From: Tropicimonas marinistellae
GTDB taxonomy: Bacteria > Pseudomonadota > Alphaproteobacteria > Rhodobacterales > Rhodobacteraceae
DNA length: 64,000 nucleotides
Reading direction: 5' to 3'
Assembly (NCBI RefSeq): GCF_001509585.1
Contig: NZ_LNCI01000006.1
Span: 343,173-407,172 of the forward strand
Position 1 is the stretch's first letter, and each line of letters opens with the position of its first letter. The notes under the pieces were generated by a model. It saw only the letters and a program-made list of their open reading frames with translations. It ran no database searches and was not told the origin of the DNA. Of this stretch, positions 45,292 through 54,763 are shown piece by piece. The translations under genes and the position numbers were made by a program.

Positions 45292-46530
45292 TTACTTGTA
45301 GATCCGGCCGCGTGCCTTCTCGAGGCGCTCAAGGATATTGTCGAGCTGATCGGGCTGCACCATGAACTGCTGGAAGCCCTCCATGCCGATCTTGGCCATC
45401 TCGGCCGGCGCGTCGCGGTCGAAGAACTGCGCGATGCCGCCCTCGGTGGTCGACAGAAGCTCGAAGCCGGCTTTGATGAACGGATCGTCCTCGGCAACCT
45501 TGGCGTCCTTGTTGATCGGCAGCTGACCGATGGCCTCGTTGATCGTGGTCTGTGCCTCGGCCGTCGCGAGGAACGCCAGGAACTTCTTGGCGTCGTCCGG
45601 GTTCTGCGCACCTGCCGTGACATGCACGGTATCGGTCGGCGCTTCTTCGGCCCGCGGGACATCCGGGTTGATCGTCGGGAAGGGCATGAAGCCGAGCGTG
45701 TCGTCGGTCATCCCGCCTTCCTTGAAGACCGCGACGGCGAAGTTGCCCATCACGTAGTTCGCCGCCTTGCCCTGCACCAGAAGGGCCGCCGCATCCTGCC
45801 AATCGAGCGCGGCGTGGTTGGCGGTGATGTAGCCGGGCTCCACGAGCTTGGCCCATTCCGCGAAGGCCGCCTTCACGCGGTCATCGGTCCACTCGACGTT
45901 GCCATTGGCCAGATCCATGTGGAACTCGTAGCCGTTGGTGCGCAGGTTCATGTAGTCGAAGATGCCGGCGCCCGGCCAGAGCGCTTTCGTCCCCGTGGTG
46001 ACGCAATCGATTCCGGCTTCCTGGAACTTGGCGCAATTTGCGATGAAATCGTCCCAGGTCTCCGGCACGTCGACACCCGCCTGCGCGTAGGCGTCCTTGT
46101 TGTAGTAGATACCCCATTGGTAATAGGTGTAGGGAACGCCCCACTGCTTGTCATCGATGGTCATCGAGGGCAGCGCGGAGGCGAGGCTTTCCTTCAGCCC
46201 GTTCTCTTCCCAGACATCCGAGACATCCATGAACTGCCCGGCGTTGACGAAGGGCGCCATGCGGTTGCCCGCGTACCAGTTGGCAAGGTCGGGCGGCTCT
46301 GCGGTCAGGAAGTTCCGAATCGAGGTCTTGTAGCCCTCGTGATCGAAGTTCTGGAACTCGATCTTGATGTCGGGGTTGGCCTCCTCGAAGGCCGAAATGA
46401 TCTTCTGCATGCCTTCCAGCGGCGCCGGATCGAAATCGCCATAGTATTTCACGACCCGCTGCTGGGCAAACGAAGCGGACGCGGCGACCACGGCGATGGC
46501 CGAGATCGACACGGAGAGTATCGAACGCAT
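45292..46530 (-). CDS. galactoside ABC transporter substrate-binding protein
   Basis: 412 residues. A signal peptide (MRSILSVSISAIAVVAASASFA|QQR) is followed by a family-1 extracellular sugar-binding fold, with WGVPYTYYQWGIYYNKDAY as a typical aromatic-rich segment. The ATG is preceded by GGGAGGA at good spacing; a start 36 bases earlier would disrupt the signal peptide. It delivers a galactoside to the MalF/MalG-type pair. First gene of the operon, under a promoter region full of GAAACT repeats. Confidence 0.92.
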   Translation of the reverse strand: MRSILSVSISAIAVVAASASFAQQRVVKYYGDFDPAPLEGMQKIISAFEEANPDIKIEFQNFDHEGYKTSIRNFLTAEPPDLANWYAGNRMAPFVNAGQFMDVSDVWEENGLKESLASALPSMTIDDKQWGVPYTYYQWGIYYNKDAYAQAGVDVPETWDDFIANCAKFQEAGIDCVTTGTKALWPGAGIFDYMNLRTNGYEFHMDLANGNVEWTDDRVKAAFAEWAKLVEPGYITANHAALDWQDAAALLVQGKAANYVMGNFAVAVFKEGGMTDDTLGFMPFPTINPDVPRAEEAPTDTVHVTAGAQNPDDAKKFLAFLATAEAQTTINEAIGQLPINKDAKVAEDDPFIKAGFELLSTTEGGIAQFFDRDAPAEMAKIGMEGFQQFMVQPDQLDNILERLEKARGRIYK

Positions 46531-46551
46531 GGTTTCCTCCCTTTGCGTCAC

Positions 46552-46597
46552 AAACTGAAGTTTCATTATGCGAAACTCAGTTTTGAATATTGAAACT
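46552..46597. promoter_or_regulatory. repeated operator-like sequences in the IclR divergent promoter
   Basis: Two inverted repeats share the same arms: AAACT-GA-AGTTT (46552-46563) and AAACT-C-AGTTT (46573-46583). A further GAAACT half-site is at 46592-46597. They lie just upstream of the binding-protein gene in the 151-bp divergent region, where the IclR protein could bind as a dimer of dimers. Confidence 0.5.
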
Positions 46598-46681
46598 CTA
46601 ACCGCGAATCTCCTATGGTTGTCAACAGTCGAAACGGCGTGACAGCCAGCCGGTCACCCGACCAAGGAAGGACGGACGCAC

Positions 46682-47476
46682 ATGGCGGAAATCGGGACAG
46701 GCACTGTAGGAAAGGCCCTTGACGTGCTCGACCTGATCGCCGCGCAAGGGCATCCGGTGCGCTTTGCGGAGCTTCAACGCCTCTCTCCGCTGCCAAAGGC
46801 AACGTTGTACAGATTAGTACAAACATTAGTAATCAATGGGATGGTCACCCAAGATGAGGAGAGTGGCGCCTATGCACTCGGCATGCGTCTCGTGCGCCTG
46901 GCCCACGCGGCATGGCGCCAGGCCTCGCTGGCACCCGTGGCACGGCCGTTCCTGGACACGCTGTCGCAGGAATCGGGCCTCACCGTCCATCTTGCTCAGA
47001 TGGACTACGGGCACGTGCTCTACGTCGATCGGCGGGATGCGCAGGACCCCAACGCCATGTTCACGGACGCGGGCAAGGTCGCGCCGGCCTATTGCACCGG
47101 CGTCGGCAAGGCGATGCTGGCCTATCTGGAACCCGAGGAACTCGACCAGGTGCTTGGCATGCAGAGCTTCCATCGCTTCACGCCGACCACCCTGGCCAGC
47201 GAAACCGTGCTCCGGCAATCGTTGGACCGCATCCGCGAGCGCGGATTCGCCATCGACCGGGAGGAGTACCAGACCGGCGTGACCTGCGCCGCGGTGCCGA
47301 TCCTGTCGGCCGAAGGTCGTGTACTCGGTGCCGTCAGCATTTCGGGGGCTGGCTCCGGGACCGAGACGAGAACGCTGGAGGCGTGGGTTCCGCGGCTCCG
47401 GATTTGTGCGGAGGACATCGCCATGGAGGCGTCGCACTGGGCATTCCCCGCCGAACAATCGGCGGGCAACGTATAG
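46682..47476 (+). CDS. IclR-family transcriptional regulator
   Basis: 264 residues. N-terminal winged helix (VGKALDVLDLIAAQGHPVRF, then LSPLPKATLYRLVQTLVINGMV), followed by the IclR effector domain (YCTGVGKAMLAYL, GFAIDREEYQTGVTCAAVPI). The signature spacing around CTGVGKA and EEYxxGVxCxAxP is typical. It is divergent to the galactoside operon and 10 bp ahead of the ATPase gene, so it likely controls both sides. The locus thus has two regulators, this one and LacI. Confidence 0.9.
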   Translation: MAEIGTGTVGKALDVLDLIAAQGHPVRFAELQRLSPLPKATLYRLVQTLVINGMVTQDEESGAYALGMRLVRLAHAAWRQASLAPVARPFLDTLSQESGLTVHLAQMDYGHVLYVDRRDAQDPNAMFTDAGKVAPAYCTGVGKAMLAYLEPEELDQVLGMQSFHRFTPTTLASETVLRQSLDRIRERGFAIDREEYQTGVTCAAVPILSAEGRVLGAVSISGAGSGTETRTLEAWVPRLRICAEDIAMEASHWAFPAEQSAGNV

Positions 47477-47486
47477 GGAGAGAGGA

Positions 47487-48545
47487 ATGACAGGCGTCAT
47501 CCTGAACAATGTCGTGAAACGCTTCGGCGACGTGCAGGTGATCCACGGTGTGGATCTGGAGATCGAGGACGGCGAATTCTGCGTCTTCGTCGGCCCCTCC
47601 GGCTGTGGGAAATCGACCCTGTTGCGCATGGTCGCCGGGCTGGAGGAAACGACAGAGGGGACGGTCGTGATCGGAGCGCGCGACGTGACCCGGATGGACC
47701 CGTCCGAGCGTGGCGTGGCGATGGTGTTCCAGACCTACGCGCTCTATCCACACATGACGGTGGCGGAAAACATGGGGTTCGGCCTGAAAATGACGGGCCA
47801 CCCCAAGGAGACGATCCGGGAAAAGGTGGCCGAAGCCTCCCGCATCCTGAAGCTCGATCCCTATCTCGACCGGCGGCCCAAGGCGCTCTCCGGTGGCCAG
47901 CGGCAGCGCGTCGCCATTGGCCGCGCCATCGTTCGTGGACCGGAGGTGTTCCTCTTCGACGAGCCCCTCAGCAACCTCGACGCGGAACTGCGCGTGGAAA
48001 TGCGGGTGGAGATTGCCCGCCTGCACCGCGAGATCGGCGCGACGATGATCTACGTCACCCACGACCAGACCGAAGCGATGACGCTCGCCAACAAGATCGT
48101 GGTGCTGCGCGATGGCCGGATCGAGCAGGTGGGCCGGCCAATGGACCTGTACCGCGACCCCGACAACAAGTTCGTCGGCGGCTTCATCGGATCGCCGTCG
48201 ATGAACTTCCTGGCGGGCACCGTCGGCGCCGGCCATGTCTCCGTTCCCGGGCTCGGGCGGGATCTGACCGTGTCCGTCAACCTGCCGGAGGCCGGGCGCG
48301 CCGTGAATGTCGGGTTGCGCCCAGAACACCTAACGCTCGACCCGAACGGGGAGTCGCACGTTGTCGAACTCACCGAAGCACTCGGCGGTGTGTCCTACGC
48401 CCACCTCGTCGCGCCCTCGGGGGAACGGTTGATCGTCGAGGAACGCGGCGACTTCCGCACGGATGCCGGCGCCAGGGTGGGCGTCGATGTCCCGCTGGAC
48501 AAGACCTTCCTGTTCGACGCCCAGACCGATCTTCGCCTGCGCTGA
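47487..48545 (+). CDS. ABC transporter ATP-binding protein (MalK/UgpC type) for the galactoside importer
   Basis: 352 residues. Walker [10 protein letters not shown] (about 37-45), VFQTYALYPHM, signature [14 protein letters not shown], Walker [18 protein letters not shown], and a C-terminal TOBE domain (GLRPEHLTL). The ATG at 47487 has GGGAG upstream; in-frame starts earlier lie inside iclR. Transcribed with iclR and adjacent to an operon with two permeases and a binding protein but no ATPase, it is the natural energiser of that importer. Confidence 0.9.
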   Translation: MTGVILNNVVKRFGDVQVIHGVDLEIEDGEFCVFVGPSGCGKSTLLRMVAGLEETTEGTVVIGARDVTRMDPSERGVAMVFQTYALYPHMTVAENMGFGLKMTGHPKETIREKVAEASRILKLDPYLDRRPKALSGGQRQRVAIGRAIVRGPEVFLFDEPLSNLDAELRVEMRVEIARLHREIGATMIYVTHDQTEAMTLANKIVVLRDGRIEQVGRPMDLYRDPDNKFVGGFIGSPSMNFLAGTVGAGHVSVPGLGRDLTVSVNLPEAGRAVNVGLRPEHLTLDPNGESHVVELTEALGGVSYAHLVAPSGERLIVEERGDFRTDAGARVGVDVPLDKTFLFDAQTDLRLR

Positions 48546-48562
48546 GGCCTCGGCAGCCCGGT

Positions 48563-50521
48563 CTATTCGCGGCTCAGGGCGACCACCGGGTCGAGCCTGG
48601 CCGCGGATCGCGCCGGCAGGAACCCGAAGGTGATCCCGATCAGCATCGACGAGACGAAGGCGACCGCGATCGACACGGCCGAGAAACTCAGGCGCACGTC
48701 ATCGTAAAACAGCCCGACGAGTTGCCCGCCCGCCAGCGCACCGGCGATACCGAGCATCCCGCCGACAAGGCAGACCAGAACCGCCTCGATCAGGAATTGG
48801 CTGACGATGTCGGACCGGCGTGCGCCGATGGCCACGCGGACGCCGATCTCGCGCGTGCGCTCCGTGACCGAAACGAGCATGATGTTCATCACGCCGATCC
48901 CACCAACGATCAGCGAAATGACCGCTATCATGGCAACCAGAAGGGTCAGCGTCTGCGTCGTGCTGCTGATGGTGTCGCGGATCGTGTCACTGTTGGACAG
49001 GAAGAAGTCCTTTGTGCCGTGCCGGTCGAGCATCAACGCCTGGATCTCCGTCTGCGCTGCATCCATGTCGTAGCTCTCGCTCACCTTCACCGCGATGCTG
49101 TCCAGATGGTCCTGCCCCGAGACCCGCGCCATCGCGGTCGTATAGGGGATCCAGACATTGAGCGACGAAGGGCCGAAGCTTGCGCCCGTGGACCGCGCCA
49201 CGCCGATCACCTTGACCGGCACATGCCCGATGAGCAGCACCTCTCCGATAGGGTCCGAGCCCGGCTCGAAGAACGTGTCGCGCGTATCCTCATCGATCAC
49301 CGCGACCTGGGCGAGCGTCTCCACCTCGTCCGGGCCGAAGACGCTGCCGACGACCGTGGCATAGGCATGCACGTCGAAGTAGTCGCCGCTCACCCCCTTG
49401 ATCTCCGCGCTGGCCTCTGTGCTGCGGTACACAACCGACCGGGTATTCGAGACCGCCGGTGAAACGCTGTCCGCGAACTCCTGAAGCGCGAGCGCGTCGG
49501 CATCCGACGGCATCAGCGTTTCGATCCGCTGTGCATCGCGCGCGCCGAAGCCGCTCCCAGACCGCACGGTAATCGTGCTTGTGCCGAGCGAGCTGATGTT
49601 CTCCAGCACCTTTTCCTGGCTGCCGGTGCCCAACGCCACGACAAGCACGACAGAGGCAATGCCGATGATGATCCCCAGCATTGTGAGCAGGCTACGCAGC
49701 CGATGGGCCAGCAGCGCACGCAGCGACATGTCGAAGGCTTCGGTGAACCGGCGAATTGCGGCGCCCGGCCGCCGCCGCGTGCTGGCCTGTGGCCGCTGCG
49801 GGGCGCCCGCTGCCGCGTGCAGCGGCGCCTCCACGGCGGATCGCGTGTCGGAGACGATCTGCCCGTCGGAAATCTCGATGATCCGATGCGCGTGTTTCGC
49901 AACCGCCGGATCGTGTGTGACCATGACAATCGTATGGCCCCGCCGGTTCAACTCCAGCAACAACGCGATCAGATCCGCCCCGCTCTTGCTGTCAAGCGCA
50001 CCCGTGGGTTCATCGGCAAGGATAACCTCGCCGCCGTTCATCAGTGCACGTGCAACCGAAACCCGTTGCTGCTGACCGCCGGAAAGCTCACCCGGCCTGT
50101 GGTCGACCCGCTGCTCCAGACCGAGCTGCGCGAGCAGGTCGGCCGCGCGTTCGCGCCGCGTACCGCGCGCTTCACCGGCATAGATCGCGGGCACTTCGAC
50201 GTTGCCGACCGCGTCGAGATCGGCGAGCAGCTGGTAGCGCTGGAAAATGAAGCCGAAGTGCTCGCGCCGCAGGTTTGCCAGTGCGTCCGGCTCAAGCGCG
50301 CCCACGTCCCTTCCGGCGAATTCGTAGGTCCCGCTGCTGGGACGGTCGAGACAGCCCAGAATGTTCATCAGGGTCGACTTGCCGGAACCCGACGCGCCGA
50401 TGATCGCAACGAACTCCCCGCGTTCGATGTCGATATCGACATCTCGCAGAACGGTGATCGTTTCGTCACCAGCCTGGAAGCCGCGGGTGATCCCGCGGGC
50501 AGAGATGAGAGGTCCGGACAT
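48563..50521 (-). CDS. MacB-type ABC exporter (ATPase fused to permease)
   Basis: 652 residues. N-terminal ATPase with Walker A GASGSGKST (about 42-50), LSGGQQQRVSVARA, Walker B VILADEPTGALDS and MVTHD. A MacB-type permease follows, with a first helix (MLGIIIGIASVVLVVALGTG), a large periplasmic domain and three C-terminal helices (VGGIGVMNIMLVSVTERTREIGVRVAIGARR is diagnostic). It works with the adaptor encoded just upstream to expel a compound or peptide, as a tripartite pump with an outer-membrane channel that is not seen here. Confidence 0.92.
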   Translation of the reverse strand: MSGPLISARGITRGFQAGDETITVLRDVDIDIERGEFVAIIGASGSGKSTLMNILGCLDRPSSGTYEFAGRDVGALEPDALANLRREHFGFIFQRYQLLADLDAVGNVEVPAIYAGEARGTRRERAADLLAQLGLEQRVDHRPGELSGGQQQRVSVARALMNGGEVILADEPTGALDSKSGADLIALLLELNRRGHTIVMVTHDPAVAKHAHRIIEISDGQIVSDTRSAVEAPLHAAAGAPQRPQASTRRRPGAAIRRFTEAFDMSLRALLAHRLRSLLTMLGIIIGIASVVLVVALGTGSQEKVLENISSLGTSTITVRSGSGFGARDAQRIETLMPSDADALALQEFADSVSPAVSNTRSVVYRSTEASAEIKGVSGDYFDVHAYATVVGSVFGPDEVETLAQVAVIDEDTRDTFFEPGSDPIGEVLLIGHVPVKVIGVARSTGASFGPSSLNVWIPYTTAMARVSGQDHLDSIAVKVSESYDMDAAQTEIQALMLDRHGTKDFFLSNSDTIRDTISSTTQTLTLLVAMIAVISLIVGGIGVMNIMLVSVTERTREIGVRVAIGARRSDIVSQFLIEAVLVCLVGGMLGIAGALAGGQLVGLFYDDVRLSFSAVSIAVAFVSSMLIGITFGFLPARSAARLDPVVALSRE

Positions 50522-50523
50522 GA

Positions 50524-51699
50524 TCAGAACCCCATCGGCGGCGGCGGCATATTGTTGTCGGTCGATGACGCGGCAGGCGCGATCTCGGTACCCGCCACCA
50601 CGAGGTCCCCCTCGGAAAGCCCCGTCCGGATTTCCGCCGTGACCTTGTCGTTCAACCCCACGTCGACCGGCCGCATGCGCCGCGATCCCGTCCCCGGATC
50701 GTAGGTTTCCACCGCGTATTGGCCGGCTCCGTCGCGTTTCAACGCCGAGGAAGGCACGGTCAGAACATCCTCCGCCCTGTCCAGCACGATCGAGACTTCT
50801 GCCGTCATGCCGATCCGCAGCATGTGATCGGGGTTCTCCACATCGAGCAGCGCGTTGTAATACACCGCTTCGTCCGTCGAGATCGTGTCGCTGGTCTCGA
50901 TCTCTGAGGGCGCAGGCTCGATATCGCGCACCGTGGCCACAAAGGCCGCGTCCGGCTCACCGAGGATCGTGAAGCTCACATCCTGCCCGGAGCGCACGTG
51001 TACCACGTCGGCCTCCGATATCTCCGCCTTCACCACCATACTGTCGAGTTCCGCCAGCTTGACGAGGGTCGGCGCCGATTGCGTCGCGTTCACGGTCTGG
51101 CCCTCGTCCACCACGATGGCGACCACGATGCCGTCGATCGGTGCGGTGATGCGGGTCCGCGCAAGCGCGATCTTCGCGGTCTCCACCGTCACCTCGGCAC
51201 TGGATTTCTGCGCATCGAGCGCCTCCAGCTCGGCCTGCGTGACCAGCACATCCGAGGTCGCCGCCTCGACCTCCTCTTCGGAAACGTAATTCTGCTCGAC
51301 GAGTTTGCGTTGCCGCTCCAGGATCATCTCCGCCTTGCGCAAACTCGCCTTCTTGGCCGCGATCTGCGCGACGATATTGGCCAGGTCGGCCTCCGCCTGC
51401 AGCACGTCGTTCTGCTGGTCCTGCGAGTCGATTTCCGCGATCGGGTCGCCTTGTGCGACGGCCTGGCCAAGCACGACGCTCAGGGTCTCGATCTGCCCGG
51501 AGACGCGGGCGCCGACACTCACGAGTTGCCTGGCCTCGATTACGCCTGAGGCAAGCACGGTCTCGGCGACCGCACCGCGTTCAACGGGCGCGGTGATCGG
51601 AACGGATACGTCATCGGACTGTCTCATGGTCCAGCCCGCGTAGCCAAGAGCAACCAGCGCGAGGAGGAAAAGAAAGCGGATAAGGGTCTGTATTTTCAT
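50524..51699 (-). CDS. MacA-type periplasmic adaptor (membrane fusion protein)
   Basis: 391 residues. N-terminal membrane anchor (FLFLLALVALGYAGW), biotinyl-lipoyl-like halves (VERGAVAETVLASGVIEARQ, then APIDGIVVAIVVDEGQTV), a coiled-coil hairpin between them (about residues 95-175), then beta-barrel and membrane-proximal domains. It bridges MacB to an outer-membrane channel. Its stop is 3 bp before the macB start. The 209-bp gap upstream (51700-51908) shows no gene. Confidence 0.9.
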   Translation of the reverse strand: MKIQTLIRFLFLLALVALGYAGWTMRQSDDVSVPITAPVERGAVAETVLASGVIEARQLVSVGARVSGQIETLSVVLGQAVAQGDPIAEIDSQDQQNDVLQAEADLANIVAQIAAKKASLRKAEMILERQRKLVEQNYVSEEEVEAATSDVLVTQAELEALDAQKSSAEVTVETAKIALARTRITAPIDGIVVAIVVDEGQTVNATQSAPTLVKLAELDSMVVKAEISEADVVHVRSGQDVSFTILGEPDAAFVATVRDIEPAPSEIETSDTISTDEAVYYNALLDVENPDHMLRIGMTAEVSIVLDRAEDVLTVPSSALKRDGAGQYAVETYDPGTGSRRMRPVDVGLNDKVTAEIRTGLSEGDLVVAGTEIAPAASSTDNNMPPPPMGF

Positions 51700-51908
51700 C
51701 TGAACTCACTCGGTCGAAACATCGACATGTCAGATGTTGAACGAGGGCCCAGCCACATTCCGTCGCCCGACCGGGGATTTGTTTCGCTCCCGCAGCATAG
51801 ACGCGTCCATCCATGTGAGTGTCACCGCGCCGCCGCGTGCGAATCCGGTTCAGTGCGTCGCCCGATGCGCCGGGCGCCCCGGATGCCACGCGGCCGCCGC
51901 CCGGCCGA

Positions 51909-53315
51909 TCATTCCGCGGCCTCGCCTGCCGCGACAACGGCCTTCGGCAGAAAAACGGCGAATGTCGTCCCTTCCGGGCCGGTGCGTATCAGGTCCAACC
52001 GCCCGCCGTGTCCGCGCACCAGATCCGCCGAAATCGCCAGCCCAAGGCCCGAACCGCCCTTCCGCGCCCCGCCCTGGAACGGCTGGAAGAGGTATTCCCG
52101 TGCCTTCGGCGGCAAGCCCGGGCCGGTGTCGGCGATGGTGATCGTCCAGCCCTCGTCGCTTTCCTCTGCCGAAATGCAGATCTCCCCGCCCTGCCCCGTC
52201 GCCACGATGGCCTGACGCGCATTGCGCACGAGGTTCGACAACACCCTGTACAGCTGTTCCGGGTCGGCCCGCAGGAACATGCCGGCGGGCACGTTTTCCC
52301 CATAGCTGATGTCTTCGGTCTCGACCGCCAGCCGCTCGCTTTCCACCACGTCGTAGACGATGGGCGCGAGCTGGATGTGCTGAAGCCGCGGCGCCGGCTC
52401 GTCCGCCCGACCGAACGCGAGCGTGGACTCGCACAGCGACACCGCGCGCGAGATCGAGTTCACCAGCTTCGGAGCCGCCCGTTGCACGGCCGGGTCGGCG
52501 CTGCCTTCCATGCGGTCGGCAAAAAGCTGCGCCGTGGTCAGGATGTTGCGCAGGTCGTGGCTGATCTTGGCAACGGCCGCGCCGAGCTGCGCCAAGCGCT
52601 CCTTCTGCCGCAAGGCGCCCGTCAGGTCGGTCTGCATGGATTGCAGCGCCTCCTCCGCCTCGCGCAGCTCGCGAACCCGCGCCTCCGGAGCAATGATCCG
52701 CCGGGCATCCTCCGGCGCGGCGGCATAGCTCTGCATCACGTCCACCAGATGCCGGATCGGCGCCACGAGGAACCCGCGCACCGTCAGAAACAGAAGCAGC
52801 GCCGTTACCGCCGAAATCACGGCCGACAGCAACAGGATGCGCAGCCCGTATTCCAGAATCGCGCGCCGAAGCTCGTCGGTGGTCATCGTGACCTCGATCA
52901 ACAGCCCCGCCTGCTGCACGGGCTCGCCGATGACGCGAATGACCTGCGATTCCGGGTCGATGAGCCGCCAGATTGCGTCGCGGATCAGTTCCCAGCCACT
53001 CGCATCGCGCAGATCGTAGGTCGCGTTGATCGGCGCCGGGATCGGCGAGGAGAGGACGAGCTGGCGTATCTCGTCCCGCCGCAGAACCACGTTCAGCACG
53101 CCCGCGTTTTCCAGGAGTTCTTTCTCCAGGTCGACGTCGAGCATCTCGTCCGTGGCCAGCACCGCCAGGGAGGCGATTTGCGCCCGTTCGAGGCGCGACA
53201 GCAGGAAGTCCTCCCGGAAACGCGCCACCGATGGCACGAAAATCAGCACTTCGGCCAGCATGACGAACGCCACCGTCAGAAGCAGGAACCGGCCGGAGAG
53301 CGAGTTTAGGAACAT
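51909..53315 (-). CDS. sensor histidine kinase
   Basis: 468 residues. First membrane helix at about 8-28, a periplasmic sensor region of ~130 residues, second helix near 161-181, HAMP-like linker, then HisKA with the phospho-acceptor His in KISHDLRNIL. The HATPase domain has an N-box (SNLVRNARQA), DTGPGLP and GGSGLGLAI. No response regulator gene is adjacent, so the partner is unknown. It sits between the flavoprotein gene and the MacAB-type pump on the same strand, which may reflect sensing of an envelope stress or exported compound. Confidence 0.9.
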   Translation of the reverse strand: MFLNSLSGRFLLLTVAFVMLAEVLIFVPSVARFREDFLLSRLERAQIASLAVLATDEMLDVDLEKELLENAGVLNVVLRRDEIRQLVLSSPIPAPINATYDLRDASGWELIRDAIWRLIDPESQVIRVIGEPVQQAGLLIEVTMTTDELRRAILEYGLRILLLSAVISAVTALLLFLTVRGFLVAPIRHLVDVMQSYAAAPEDARRIIAPEARVRELREAEEALQSMQTDLTGALRQKERLAQLGAAVAKISHDLRNILTTAQLFADRMEGSADPAVQRAAPKLVNSISRAVSLCESTLAFGRADEPAPRLQHIQLAPIVYDVVESERLAVETEDISYGENVPAGMFLRADPEQLYRVLSNLVRNARQAIVATGQGGEICISAEESDEGWTITIADTGPGLPPKAREYLFQPFQGGARKGGSGLGLAISADLVRGHGGRLDLIRTGPEGTTFAVFLPKAVVAAGEAAE

Positions 53316-53344
53316 CTATCGTCAATGCCTTACGGAACTTGGCG

Positions 53345-54760
53345 CTAGGGGAAGTAGCGTTGAACCAGGCCAACCGTTTTCTTGACCCATGGAGTATCGA
53401 ACAGCCGCGACGAGAAATAGGCCCCTGCGGCCTTCTTGTTAATCTCCGACACCGTCGGATACGGCAGGACGGTATTGGCAATCGCCTTCATCTTCAACCC
53501 GTTGGCAATCAAAAGCGCCCATGTGCCAACGAGTTCACCGGCCTGTGCACCGACGATGGACGCCCCGACAGGTCGCCCGCGGTGAACCATGACCTTGATC
53601 AGCCCCTCCGTGCGTGCCTCCGCGACCGATCGGTCGTTGTCAGAATAGGGAACGCGGATCACCTCGACGCTGTCGCGATACCTCTGGCGTGCCTGCGCTT
53701 CGGTCAGCCCGACCTGCGCCAGTTCGGGGTCGGTATAGATCGCACGCGGGATATGCCCACCCTTGGCTCTTGCCGGCAGGCCGAACAGGATGGCGCGGGC
53801 AAGGACACCCGCGTGGTAACCAGCGACATGGGTAAACTGCGCTCCACCGGCGACATCGCCGATGGCATAGATCCTCCGGTTGCTGCTGCGCAGATCCGCG
53901 CCAACACGTATGCCGCGCCGGTCGTGCTCGACCCCGGCCACCTCCAGCCCCAGACCTTCGGTTGCCGGCACCCGCCCGGCGGCAACCAGCAGGTGACTGC
54001 CCGACACGATCCCGGCGGAGGTTTCCAGCCTGATCGCCCCCGCGCTGCCCGAAACCCGCTCGACCGCGGTATTCTCGCGGATCTCCACGCCTTCGGACCG
54101 GAGCCGCTCCAGAACAATCGCCGCCAGTTCCGGGTCTTCGCCCCCCAGTGCGGTCATCGCCTCGATGACCGTCACCCGGCATCCCAACCGGTGATGGGCC
54201 TGCGCCATTTCCAGCCCGACAGGTCCTGCGCCGATGACCAACAGGTGCTCCGGGCGGTCTGATTGCACAAAGAGCGTCTCGTTGGTGAGGAACGGCGTAT
54301 CCGAGAGCCCCTCGATGGGCGGAACGAACGGCCGGGAACCGGTGGCCACGACGAAACGCCGCGCTGCAATCCTGTGGTGGCCCGTCGCGACTTCGTCCGG
54401 GCCGGTAAAACGGGCCCAGTCGCGAATCACGTGCACGCCGAGCCCCTCGAAACGCGCCTGGCTGTCATGCGGCGCAATGGTTTCGATGGCGGACCGCACA
54501 TGCGCCATTGCGTCCGCATAGCTCACCTCCGGATCCACCGGCGTCACGCCGAAACGGCGCCCCATGCGCATCGCCTGCGCGCGTTTCGCAGCCGCGATCA
54601 GCGCCTTCGAGGGCACGCAACCGGTATTCAGGCAATCGCCGCCCATCTCCGCGCCTTCGACGAGGACCGTTCGGGCACCCATTTGCGCCGCTGCCGCCGC
54701 CAGCGAGAGCCCGCCCGACCCTGCGCCGATGATGCAAAGATCGGTCTCGATCCGGTTCAT
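53345..54760 (-). CDS. FAD-dependent pyridine nucleotide-disulfide oxidoreductase (mercuric reductase/lipoamide dehydrogenase-like)
   Basis: 471 residues. FAD-binding IIGAGSGGLSLA at the N-terminus, redox cysteines Cys43 and Cys48 in GGDCLNTGCVPSKAL, NAD-binding IGAGPVGLEMA, and the second FAD motif IYAIGDVAG. The C-terminal dimer domain should present a His-Glu pair (HPT..E in the family); here it reads LPYPTVSE, with Tyr for the His. It therefore is not a standard lipoamide dehydrogenase. No N-terminal metal-binding domain and no other mer genes are present. It lies 3 bp downstream of a TVP38-type gene, a pairing or fusion known in other bacteria, of unclear role. Confidence 0.85.
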   Translation of the reverse strand: MNRIETDLCIIGAGSGGLSLAAAAAQMGARTVLVEGAEMGGDCLNTGCVPSKALIAAAKRAQAMRMGRRFGVTPVDPEVSYADAMAHVRSAIETIAPHDSQARFEGLGVHVIRDWARFTGPDEVATGHHRIAARRFVVATGSRPFVPPIEGLSDTPFLTNETLFVQSDRPEHLLVIGAGPVGLEMAQAHHRLGCRVTVIEAMTALGGEDPELAAIVLERLRSEGVEIRENTAVERVSGSAGAIRLETSAGIVSGSHLLVAAGRVPATEGLGLEVAGVEHDRRGIRVGADLRSSNRRIYAIGDVAGGAQFTHVAGYHAGVLARAILFGLPARAKGGHIPRAIYTDPELAQVGLTEAQARQRYRDSVEVIRVPYSDNDRSVAEARTEGLIKVMVHRGRPVGASIVGAQAGELVGTWALLIANGLKMKAIANTVLPYPTVSEINKKAAGAYFSSRLFDTPWVKKTVGLVQRYFP

Positions 54761-54763
54761 CTG

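Noticed and set aside
46682..48545. Separate carbohydrate importer encoded with iclR
   Set aside because: Only an ATPase is present on that strand; the divergent operon lacks one, so both sets are better read as one importer.
53345..54760. Mercury resistance gene (merA)
   Set aside because: No N-terminal metal-binding domain, no C-terminal vicinal cysteines and no mer neighbours; only the general disulfide-reductase fold is present.
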